Positions 26,574 through 32,364 of a stretch of 56,286 nt of DNA are shown here, in pieces. The position numbers were made by a program, and so were the translations under genes. The stretch's first letter is position 1, and each line of letters begins with the position of its first letter. The stretch comes from an uncultured Sphingomonas sp. (lineage in GTDB: Bacteria > Pseudomonadota > Alphaproteobacteria > Sphingomonadales > Sphingomonadaceae). Below the pieces are notes generated by a model. That model was not told the DNA's origin. It saw nothing but the letters and a program-made list of their open reading frames with translations, and searched no databases. Where the stretch lies: positions 1 to 56,286 of the forward strand of contig NZ_CAJYVU010000042.1 of the NCBI RefSeq assembly GCF_913778135.1. The letters run 5' to 3'.

Positions 26574-27043
26574 CAATGCCCCTCCTTCTCGATTGTCGCC
26601 GCCAGCGCATCGAGGCTGGCAAGCTTCTCCATTGCCTGCGCGATCTCGCCGCGAACCTTGCTCGCGTCCTTCGCGCAGAACTTGCCGTCCTGAAGGGCGG
26701 TGCAGATGGCGGTCGCTACGTCGGCGAACTCTTGCGTGCTCGCCGCCATCAGCTGAAGCAGGCTCGCACCGCTGACGGCGACCTGCGGACGCGCGACGAA
26801 CATGCCCCCCATCTGACGGCACAGTTCGGTCGTGACGTGCGGCCACCCGTCACGGGCACGTGACAGCGTTTCCAATTCGACGATCACGTCGAGTGGAGCG
26901 AAGCAGTCGGCCTTTTGAAAGTGGTAATAGTCGGCGATCGTCGACTTACCGACGCGGCAGGATTCGGCCGCGGCCTCGACGCCACCGTTGCCAAGGATCA
27001 TCTCCTTGGTTGCCTGCTTCAGCTTCAGTTGCTCCGGCGTCAT
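26573..27043 (-). CDS. early phage regulator-like protein with N-terminal HTH
   Basis: A 156-aa protein. Residues about 8-38 look like a helix-turn-helix (ATKEMILGNGGVEAAAESCR followed by VGKSTIADYYHF), the rest is mainly helical (ELCRQMGGMFVARPQVAVSG; SASLLQLMAAST-like). It overlaps the Cro-like gene by 4 bases (ATGA) and is the second gene of the early operon, where lambda-like phages carry a CII-type regulator. CII function is an inference by position. Confidence 0.72.
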   Translation of the reverse strand: MTPEQLKLKQATKEMILGNGGVEAAAESCRVGKSTIADYYHFQKADCFAPLDVIVELETLSRARDGWPHVTTELCRQMGGMFVARPQVAVSGASLLQLMAASTQEFADVATAICTALQDGKFCAKDASKVRGEIAQAMEKLASLDALAATIEKEGH

Positions 27044-27324
27044 GCCGGCACCTGATCGGAAAGACTGCCGAGGTTTCCGGATGACGAGACGCAGCTACCG
27101 ACGCCATCTTCCACGACATGATCAACGTCACCACGTCCAAGTGGGAAGATGATGTCTTCGGCGGAAACATCGAGGCCGAGCTCCTCCGCCTTCGCCAAGA
27201 CGCGCGGCTGGTGCGTCGACGGCACACGGCCTGCCGTCTTCCAGCTTTGAATCGTTGAGGGTGCATCGTCGAGATGGTTGGCCATCGGCCTCACCCCCCC
27301 GAACTTGTCGAACAGCGTCGTCAT
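27040..27324 (-). CDS. Cro-like repressor
   Basis: A 94-aa DNA-binding protein divergent from the CI-like gene. The N-terminal 45 residues, LFDKFGGVRPMANHLDDAPS followed by TIQSWKTAGRVPSTHQ, are a YdaS/Cro-type helix-turn-helix. It is the first gene of the leftward early operon. Its ATG at 27324 lies only about 2 bases downstream of the transcription start predicted from the promoter at 27333-27361, so the mRNA may be leaderless. It should oppose CI at the shared operators. Confidence 0.82.
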   Translation of the reverse strand: MTTLFDKFGGVRPMANHLDDAPSTIQSWKTAGRVPSTHQPRVLAKAEELGLDVSAEDIIFPLGRGDVDHVVEDGVGSCVSSSGNLGSLSDQVPA

Positions 27325-27332
27325 GGCTTTGC

Positions 27333-27361
27333 TATGTGCGGTAAAGCCGTACAGTCGTCAA
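27333..27361 (-). promoter_or_regulatory. leftward early promoter (pL/pR-like) of the cro operon
   Basis: On the minus strand TTGACG (27361-27356) and CACATA (27338-27333) are 17 bases apart. Operator O2 covers the -35 box and O1 fills the spacer and reaches the -10 box, so repressor binding would block polymerase. Confidence 0.65.
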
Positions 27362-27400
27362 CGGGTTTTCCGCACATACAGCGTGCGAGTTTTCCGCGAT
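27335..27400. promoter_or_regulatory. three 19-bp repressor operators between cro and cI
   Basis: Three imperfect dyads of 7+5+7 bases: O1 27335-27353 (TGTGCGGTAAAGCCGTACA), O2 27358-27376 (TCAACGGGTTTTCCGCACA) and a weaker O3 27382-27400 (CGTGCGAGTTTTCCGCGAT). Centre-to-centre spacing is 23 and 24 bases, about two helical turns, which would favour cooperative binding. O3 lies nearest the repressor start. Confidence 0.75.
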
Positions 27401-27408
27401 TAGGTGGC

Positions 27409-28110
27409 ATGTCCGACGAACTGCCAATCGCGACCCGTTTGAAGCGCCTCCGCGAGAGCACGACGCCCCGGCTTTCTGTCCGAGCGACGGCCGAGGCGCT
27501 GGGCATGCCGGCGTCTTCCTATGCCTTCTACGAAGACGCCGCTCAGTTCAAAAAGCCATTCCTCCCCGTGCCCCTCACACATCAGCTGACCAAGCTCTTT
27601 GGGGGCAACGGCGTCGATCGACGGGAGGTTCTTGCGCTCGCCGGTATAGACGAGCGCAACTTCCCGGTGACCGAAGCGGACCAGATCGCGCAGCAGCTAG
27701 ACGCCGTGATGCTGGACGAGGTGGAAGTCGGCTACTCAATGGGCGGCGGATCAGACATCGAAGACTATCCGGTCGTCCGACAGATACCGTTCTCGCGCCA
27801 ATGGCTGGCGTCTTTAACAGACGCGCCGGCCAGCAAGCTTTACGTTGCACGCGGTGACGGCGATTCAATGCAGCCGACACTGCTCGACGGCGACATCGTG
27901 ATCATCGACCGATCGCAGAAGACGATACGAAGCCAGGACCGCGTCTGGGCGGTCTCCTACGGCGGCTTCGGCATGATCAAGCGCGTGCGCGCACTCCCGG
28001 ACGGCTCATTGCAGATCAACAGTGACAATCCTGCCGTCAGCCCGATTCATGCAGCCGACGGTGAAGCCTTCTTGATTGGAAGGGTGGTCGCGATCGTCCG
28101 TCGCATCTGA
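27409..28110 (+). CDS. CI-like lysogeny repressor (HTH + S24 peptidase domain)
   Basis: A 233-aa repressor. Residues about 5-60 hold the DNA-binding helices (LKRLRESTTPRLSVRATAEA, LGMPASSYAFYED). Residues about 125-233 are a LexA/CI-type S24 domain with Ser153 in GDSMQPTLLDGD and Lys191 in GMIKRV as the catalytic pair. A clear Ala-Gly or Cys-Gly cleavage site is not seen before the domain, so RecA-driven self-cleavage is uncertain. ATG at 27409 is taken; the AGGTGG sequence is too close to act as a normal ribosome-binding site, so translation may be leaderless, as for lambda cI. A frame extension upstream crosses the operators and is rejected. Confidence 0.92.
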   Translation: MSDELPIATRLKRLRESTTPRLSVRATAEALGMPASSYAFYEDAAQFKKPFLPVPLTHQLTKLFGGNGVDRREVLALAGIDERNFPVTEADQIAQQLDAVMLDEVEVGYSMGGGSDIEDYPVVRQIPFSRQWLASLTDAPASKLYVARGDGDSMQPTLLDGDIVIIDRSQKTIRSQDRVWAVSYGGFGMIKRVRALPDGSLQINSDNPAVSPIHAADGEAFLIGRVVAIVRRI

Positions 28111-28123
28111 CAAACCCGTACAG

Positions 28124-28164
28124 TGTGCGGGAAACCCGTTGACGTTGTACGGTTAAGTCGTACA
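28124..28164. promoter_or_regulatory. two 19-bp repressor operators downstream of cI
   Basis: O4 28124-28142 (TGTGCGGGAAACCCGTTGA) is the inverse of O2 at 18 of 19 positions. O5 28146-28164 (TGTACGGTTAAGTCGTACA) resembles O1. They flank the rightward promoter in the same arrangement that O2 and O1 show at the leftward promoter. Confidence 0.75.
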
Positions 28165-28166
28165 TA
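28139..28166 (+). promoter_or_regulatory. rightward promoter of the accessory/integrase group
   Basis: TTGACG (28139-28144) and TACATA (28161-28166) are 16 bases apart, with O4 on the -35 box and O5 in the spacer and -10 box. Transcription would start near 28173, ahead of the gene at 28202 and possibly the whole group to the integrase. Confidence 0.68.
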
Positions 28167-28201
28167 GCGCCTCAACCGGCACATGCCGGCTGGAGGTCGC
28201 C

Positions 28202-28387
28202 ATGTCGTTCGTATCGCCCCCGCCACGCCGCGGTCCTGAGCCGATCTGCTTTCAACCGCTCGCACCGATCGAGCACCCCGATGATCACACACCCGTCGCG
28301 GACTTCTTCCTCAACATGCTGTTCGTGTTGGCAGGAGTGTGGATCGTAGGATCGGTCATTGTCGTCCTCGCGATCGGTGGGCGTTGA
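28202..28387 (+). CDS. single-pass membrane microprotein
   Basis: A 61-aa protein with a proline-rich cytoplasmic-looking N-terminus (MSFVSPPPRRGPEPICFQPL) and one C-terminal membrane helix of about 22 residues (FFLNMLFVLAGVWIVGSVIV onward). GGAGG lies 6-7 bases before the ATG. It is the first gene under the repressor-controlled rightward promoter and its stop shares a base with the next start. A role in superinfection exclusion is a possibility for small phage membrane proteins, but nothing in the sequence proves it. Confidence 0.78.
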   Translation: MSFVSPPPRRGPEPICFQPLAPIEHPDDHTPVADFFLNMLFVLAGVWIVGSVIVVLAIGGR

Positions 28388-28509
28388 TGCGCCGCCTGAT
28401 CATCGACACCTTCGCCGGTGGTGGCGGCGCGTCGACCGGGATCGAGCGCGCGCTCGCGCGCGTCGACGTGGCTGTAAATCGCTTCGCCGAACAGCAGGAT
28501 GCCGCATGA
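28387..28509 (+). pseudogene. remnant of a C5 DNA cytosine methyltransferase (motif I only)
   Basis: The 40-codon frame opens MRRLIIDTFAGGGGASTGIE, the S-adenosylmethionine-binding motif I of phage and bacterial C5 methyltransferases, but stops after VAVNRFAEQQDAA. A full enzyme has over 300 residues with the catalytic Pro-Cys motif IV; none of this is present. The start overlaps the upstream stop by one base and the stop overlaps the next ATG by 3 bases, so the frame is neatly kept, consistent with an in-frame internal deletion that joined the N-terminus to the old C-terminus. It cannot methylate DNA; a residual role of the peptide is unlikely but not excluded. Confidence 0.75.
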
Positions 28510-29267
28510 GCCGGGTCCTCGCGTGGGTTGATGGCGCCAACAGCGCGGTCATGGCCAAGCTGGCTCTATCCAGCGATCCCGACATCATCCCCGTGCATGT
28601 CGACCTCGGTACCAGCGTCGATGAAGATAGCCATAGGTTCATCGATGATTTGGAGGGCTGGTTCGGCAAGGAGATCGTCCGCATTCGTTCGGACGAGTTC
28701 GCCAATGTCGACGAGGTCTTTGAAAAGCGAAAGTACCTCGGCGGACAGCACGGAGCGCCCTGCACTGGCGAGATGAAGGTCGCGCCCCGGCTCATTTTTC
28801 AGCGTCATGACGACACGCATTTGTGGGGTTACACCGCTGATCGTCGCGATGCTCGGCGGTTCCGCCTTATGCAGGAGAACTACCCTGAGCTTCGGCAGGA
28901 CGCACCGCTGATCGCTCGGGGCATAACTAAGCTGGCTTGCCATGCTTTGCTTGAGCGGTCGGGCATTCGCCGGCCGCGCGTATACGACCTTGGCTTTCCC
29001 AACGGCAATTGCCTTGGGTGCTCGAAGAGTAGCAGCCCCGGCTACTGGGCAGCCGTTCGTCTGCACTTTCCTGAAGTATGGGCGCGTCGTGTGGATCAGG
29101 ACCGAAGGTTCGGACGGAACAAGCTGGAGCTACACGGCCGGCGCGTATGCCTCGACCAACTACCCGCTGACTTCCCGCCCCGCCCAGCTGACATCGCCTC
29201 GTGCGACTTCCTGTGTCATCTGGCCGAACAGGACATTGATGAGCGGGTGGCGAGCACCGCGTCGTGA
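28506..29267 (+). CDS. PAPS reductase / PP-loop family phage protein
   Basis: A 253-aa protein of the phosphoadenosine-phosphosulfate-reductase-like family, often found beside C5 methyltransferases in alphaproteobacterial phages. Recognisable are GAPCTGEMKVAPR, the four cysteines Cys169/Cys172 (GNCLGC) and Cys233/Cys237 (SCDFLC), SPGYWAAVRLHFPEVWARR and LDQLPADFP. The PP-loop region at residues 7-15 reads WVDGANSAV, where the family usually has a Ser-x-Gly-x-x-Ser loop; the first Ser is Asp here and the loop seems one residue short, so ATP binding may be altered. Relatives take part in sulfate activation or DNA phosphorothioation; the phage role is unknown. Start ATG 28506 follows from the overlap with the upstream stop. 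Confidence 0.8.
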   Translation: MSRVLAWVDGANSAVMAKLALSSDPDIIPVHVDLGTSVDEDSHRFIDDLEGWFGKEIVRIRSDEFANVDEVFEKRKYLGGQHGAPCTGEMKVAPRLIFQRHDDTHLWGYTADRRDARRFRLMQENYPELRQDAPLIARGITKLACHALLERSGIRRPRVYDLGFPNGNCLGCSKSSSPGYWAAVRLHFPEVWARRVDQDRRFGRNKLELHGRRVCLDQLPADFPPRPADIASCDFLCHLAEQDIDERVASTAS

Positions 29268-29770
29268 ACTCGCCCCGCGCTTTCGATCGCGCCTATCTCG
29301 CATGGGTCACGCTCACGCTCCTACGAGATCGTGAGCGCAGCTATCCTGAGCGCGTGGCGGACGGCCGCATGACGCAGGCCGCGGCAGACGCGAGCCTCGC
29401 CGTGTCGCGCGCGATCGTCGCGCAGTGGCGCTGGGCGATCGACCCGGCCTTGTCGCCGCTGCCGGTCGAGCAGGACGCGGAAGGGCACTTCGGCGCGACC
29501 GAGCCTGACATGCTGGCGCAGCTGATCACCCTCGCCACCTGGGCGCGCGGTCACGCCGCGCAAGCGCCCGACGACCGGCTGCGTGCGCATGACGCCGATC
29601 TCTACGAGGCGCTCGCGTGGTGGCAGGGTAGCGACGGCGACTGCCCGCGCATCGTGCTGTTCGGCTTGATCGATCGCCGCAACCCGGTCGTGCGTTGGAC
29701 GCCGTCGCCCGAGGACGAGCCGATCCTGCGCGCGTTCGGGTTGATCGAGCAGCGGGCGAAGGCTGCATGA
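29264..29770 (+). CDS. phage protein of unknown function
   Basis: A 168-aa protein from a GTG that overlaps the preceding stop by 4 bases. It contains helices with many Ala, Arg and Trp residues (RAIVAQWRWAIDPALSPLPV; ALAWWQGSDGDCPRIVLFGL) and ends FGLIEQRAKAA. No known motif is recognised. It is part of the rightward group leading to the integrase, joined to the next gene by an ATGA overlap. Confidence 0.68.
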   Translation: MNSPRAFDRAYLAWVTLTLLRDRERSYPERVADGRMTQAAADASLAVSRAIVAQWRWAIDPALSPLPVEQDAEGHFGATEPDMLAQLITLATWARGHAAQAPDDRLRAHDADLYEALAWWQGSDGDCPRIVLFGLIDRRNPVVRWTPSPEDEPILRAFGLIEQRAKAA

Positions 29771-30012
29771 AGCCCGAGGCTCTTCGCATTATGCCGGACT
29801 GGCCGGCACGCATGACGGCCGACGTGGCCGCGCTCTACATGGGCATATCTAAGGGATCGTTCCTGACCCGCTTCGCGCCGCATGGCGTGAAAGAAGGCGC
29901 GAACACGTTATGGTCACGCCTTCAGCTCGACCGGCTGGTTGCCCGCCAATTCAACCTACCCCAATCTCCCGCCGCGGCAGGCGGAGACGATTCGTGGGAC
30001 GACTTGGATTGA
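29767..30012 (+). CDS. small AlpA/excisionase-like protein
   Basis: An 81-aa protein immediately before the integrase. Residues 8-55 (PDWPARMTADVAALYMGISK, then GSFLTRFAPHGVKEGANTLW, then SRLQLDRLVARQ) fit a MerR/AlpA-type winged helix in which the last part is the recognition element for a target DNA, as in excisionases. Start ATG at 29767 overlaps the previous stop (ATGA), and the 3' end overlaps the integrase start by 19 bases. Excisionase function is inferred from size, fold and place. Confidence 0.72.
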   Translation: MKPEALRIMPDWPARMTADVAALYMGISKGSFLTRFAPHGVKEGANTLWSRLQLDRLVARQFNLPQSPAAAGGDDSWDDLD

Positions 30013-31082
30013 AGAACGTCAAACAGATCGGCGAGCTGCTCTATTTTCGTCGCAAGATTGCCGGCAAGGACACCTACATTCGTCTTCCCGCCGTCGATCA
30101 TTCCGACTTCTCTTTCGAGTACGCGCGGTTGTCCGCTCCCGACGTCGTGAAGGCGGGGCCGAAGCACGGCACGCTGGAATGGCTCACCGTCGACTACCGG
30201 AAGAGCCCGGAGTGGAAGGCGAAGAGCGAGCGCACCCGCACCAATCAGATCCGCTACCTCGACCTGATCGCGACCGAGGACGGCCACCGTACCGTCACCG
30301 GAGTCCGCCCCGTCCACGTGTTCAAGCTACGCGACCGCCTGTCCGACACACCAGGCAAGGCGAACAATTGGTTGAGCGTATTTGGCTCGTTGATGCGCCA
30401 CGCGGTGAAGATCGGCCTGCGCGATGACAACCCGGCCGAGGGCGTGCCGATCCTGAAGATTGGCGAGCACGATCCGTGGCCGGCCGACATGCTCCGCGTG
30501 TGTCTGGAGGAAGCCACGCCCATGACGCGCCTCGCGATCGTCACCGGCCTGTGCTCCGGTCAGCGCATCGGCGACTGTATTCGCATGCAGTACGGCTGGG
30601 TGACGAACGGCATCATGGAGTTCACCCAGCAAAAGAAGCGGCGTGGTGGCGTGACCAAGGACGTGGCTGTGCCGATGCACCCGTTCTGGGTGGAGGAACT
30701 CGCCAAGCTGCCGCGCAAGTCGGTAACGCTGCTCTACGAGCGCACCGGCGCACCGTTTCAGAGCACCGGCGCCATTCAGGAGCGGCTACGCGCGTTAATG
30801 GCGAAGGATGCGGTGCAGTCGGTCCATGCCGATCTCATCGCGCGCGAGATGATCTCTGAAGGCGCGACCTTCACCTTCCACGGCCTGCGCAAGAACGCGT
30901 GCTGCTACCTGTTGGAGAATGGCCTTAACGATAGCGAAGTAGGCGAGATACTTGGAATGTCGCCCGAGATGGTACGGCATTATGGAAAGCGAGCCAAGGC
31001 GTTGACAATAGCCCGCAATGCATTTGAGCGCGCCACAGTCGGCAATGTGCTTAATTCAACCTTCGCTGCTCATCGATCGTAA
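29994..31082 (+). CDS. int: tyrosine recombinase (phage integrase)
   Basis: A 362-aa integrase that would join attP to the host site. A SAM-like core-binding region spans about residues 60-150 (GTLEWLTVDYRKSPEWKAKS; NNWLSVFGSLMRHAVKIGLR). The catalytic domain shows Arg191 (GLCSGQRIGD), a possible Lys214, His296-Arg299 (FHGLRKN) and Tyr330 (EMVRHYGKR). The usual Gly-His before the tyrosine is Gly-Met (ILGMSPEMV), an uncommon but tolerated change. GTG at 29994 is chosen for the GGAG 7 bases upstream. Its end overlaps the convergent accessory gene by 27 bases. The tRNA-Glu 1.1 kb away is the likely target. Confidence 0.92.
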   Translation: MGRLGLKNVKQIGELLYFRRKIAGKDTYIRLPAVDHSDFSFEYARLSAPDVVKAGPKHGTLEWLTVDYRKSPEWKAKSERTRTNQIRYLDLIATEDGHRTVTGVRPVHVFKLRDRLSDTPGKANNWLSVFGSLMRHAVKIGLRDDNPAEGVPILKIGEHDPWPADMLRVCLEEATPMTRLAIVTGLCSGQRIGDCIRMQYGWVTNGIMEFTQQKKRRGGVTKDVAVPMHPFWVEELAKLPRKSVTLLYERTGAPFQSTGAIQERLRALMAKDAVQSVHADLIAREMISEGATFTFHGLRKNACCYLLENGLNDSEVGEILGMSPEMVRHYGKRAKALTIARNAFERATVGNVLNSTFAAHRS

Positions 31083-32057
31083 ATACTGCTGTTCGTAAGA
31101 GTTTAGTACTGACGTGAGAAAATGCCGTGTACTAGATATACTTTCTTCTGTTTCATTTTCTCTAATGCGGACCAAAAAACGATACCTATCATCGTCTTCT
31201 TTCTCTATTACAGCAACCGTAGCTATATCTGTCTTTCTGACATCTTTCTTAAATCGATCGGCAAGACTTTCTGACAGGCGAGCATTCAGCGAAATAAACC
31301 TTGAGTGCCTATCTGCTGATACCATTGCGTCAACTTCCACCGCCGAGTGGAACTTATTAGGCTGTAAAGTGAAATAGTTGCCGCTTACGTTTTTGAACGG
31401 AGGCCGCGAATTTGATTGAGAGGAGAGCGAAGAAACCTCGCGCGTCAACCTCTCGATCGAAAGGCTTACACTCTCCAAACGGTCTAAGACAAATTGCTCC
31501 GACGTGACAGCAACCGTAACAGGCGTGACCGTCTCAAACCTATAGTTTTCCACAAACGACTTATAGGTCTTTTTCAAGAAAGCCTTATGCACCTCACTCA
31601 AACGCGCCACAAGCTTACCGACAAATTCATCCGTCGCGTTAAACTCTAGGTTATGTTGATAGGGAATATAGGCGATCGTACTTATATCAAACGGTGGTTT
31701 GACCACCTCATCCGTGATGATCACAGTCGGTTTCTTAGTTGATAGTCGAAGCCCAGCTTCTAGCATCACGTTTGGGTTAAGTGCGCTTACGTCACAAACG
31801 ACTACGTCGTTTTCGTATATGTTTTGCAGGATTTTTGCTTGGATGATGTCAGTCTCAGCCTTCTCCCAAACCAACTGAGGCCGCATATTAGCAATATTTA
31901 TGGCTCGTTCGATAATCTTTCTTACGCGTCGCCAATGATCAAGCGGGTACTGATCTCCACACGCGGAAATCGGCATGACGATCCCGCAGACAGGCAGATC
32001 ATCGCTCATATCGCCTTGCTCGTGCTGGTCATGCTGTGACGTTACTTTATCGGACAC
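31056..32057 (-). CDS. NDT/TIR-like domain protein, candidate phage-encoded defence or conversion gene
   Basis: A 333-aa protein (GTG 32057; ATG at 32009 is an equally possible start). Residues about 22-160 look like the nucleoside 2-deoxyribosyltransferase/TIR-like Rossmann fold: VCGIVMPIS, a helix-rich stretch, then DVVVCDVSALNPNVMLEAGL and PTVIITDEVVKPPFDISTIA. Asp89, Asn94, Asn96 and Glu100 match the DxxxxNPNVxxE pattern in which the Glu is catalytic. Residues 165-215 are a helical linker, and 215-333 are a separate domain I do not recognise. The gene is clearly AT-richer than all around it and lies between integrase and attachment tRNA, the usual place for cargo genes. Activity on nucleotides or NAD is inference. 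Confidence 0.7.
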   Translation of the reverse strand: MSDKVTSQHDQHEQGDMSDDLPVCGIVMPISACGDQYPLDHWRRVRKIIERAINIANMRPQLVWEKAETDIIQAKILQNIYENDVVVCDVSALNPNVMLEAGLRLSTKKPTVIITDEVVKPPFDISTIAYIPYQHNLEFNATDEFVGKLVARLSEVHKAFLKKTYKSFVENYRFETVTPVTVAVTSEQFVLDRLESVSLSIERLTREVSSLSSQSNSRPPFKNVSGNYFTLQPNKFHSAVEVDAMVSADRHSRFISLNARLSESLADRFKKDVRKTDIATVAVIEKEDDDRYRFLVRIRENETEESISSTRHFLTSVLNSYEQQYLRSMSSEG

Positions 32058-32192
32058 GTGGCACCTGAAGCGTCGAGAGTTAGCGAAGCTAGTTTATACG
32101 CGGCTCAGACACTAGGGGCGGAAACTTACATAAGGCCGCGCTTCCGGGGGTAAAAGCTACGACGCCGAAGGGGTAAACAGAACAGTCGCCAA

Positions 32193-32220
32193 GGAAAAAG
32201 ACCAACGAATTCAACGTTGG
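32193..32220 (-). terminator. intrinsic terminator of tRNA-Glu
   Basis: On the minus strand CCAACG (32220-32215) and CGTTGG (32207-32202) form a perfect 6-bp stem with a 7-base loop, followed by TCTTTTTCC. The stem starts with the CCA tail of the tRNA, so terminator and tRNA end overlap. Confidence 0.75.
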
Positions 32221-32292
32221 TGACCCCTACGGGAATCGAACCCGTGCTTCAGCCGTGAAAGGGCCGCGTCCTAACCGCTAGACGAAGGGGCC
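32218..32292 (-). tRNA. tRNA-Glu (anticodon UUC), probable prophage attachment gene
   Basis: Seventy-five bases including an encoded CCA. The acceptor stem pairs GGCCCCT with AGGGGTC, the anticodon stem pairs CGGCC with GGCTG around a CTTTCAC loop (anticodon TTC), and the T-loop has the GGTTCGATTCC signature. The 3' half faces the prophage, the orientation expected when a tyrosine integrase uses the tRNA 3' end as attB and restores it from attP. Confidence 0.95.
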
Positions 32293-32307
32293 GTGAGGCG
32301 AGGCGGC

Positions 32308-32336
32308 GCATTGCGGCAAAAGCGGCGGTTGGTCAA
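32308..32336 (-). promoter_or_regulatory. possible promoter of tRNA-Glu
   Basis: On the minus strand CTTGACC includes TTGACC (32336-32331), followed after 17 bases by CAATGC (32313-32308). The -35 box matches the alphaproteobacterial CTTGAC preference; the -10 box is weak. The start would fall about 9 bases before the tRNA. Confidence 0.4.
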
Positions 32337-32364
32337 GCCTCTTGTACGCGCATCATTGTCGGGA

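Larger units (their letters stand above)
1..32220. mobile_element. HK97/lambda-like siphophage prophage (left end outside window)
   Basis: A continuous set of phage genes runs from the left edge to the integrase at 31082: tail fibre, tail tip, tape measure, tail chaperone pair, tail tube, completion and connector proteins, capsid, S49 protease, portal, terminases, HNH, primase-helicase, Cro/CI switch and integrase. Packaging, structural and early genes run leftward; repressor, accessory genes and integrase run rightward. The right border is placed at the 3' end of tRNA-Glu (32218) because the integrase is adjacent and this tRNA end faces the prophage; that is an inference, since the second att copy is outside the window. 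All structural reading frames seen are open, so the element may be intact. No holin or endolysin is in view. Confidence 0.93.

Noticed and set aside
31114..31377. Plus-strand frame opposite the NDT/TIR-like gene
   Set aside because: Ser/Phe-rich reverse reading with no start signal; the minus-strand frame is longer and shows a domain pattern.
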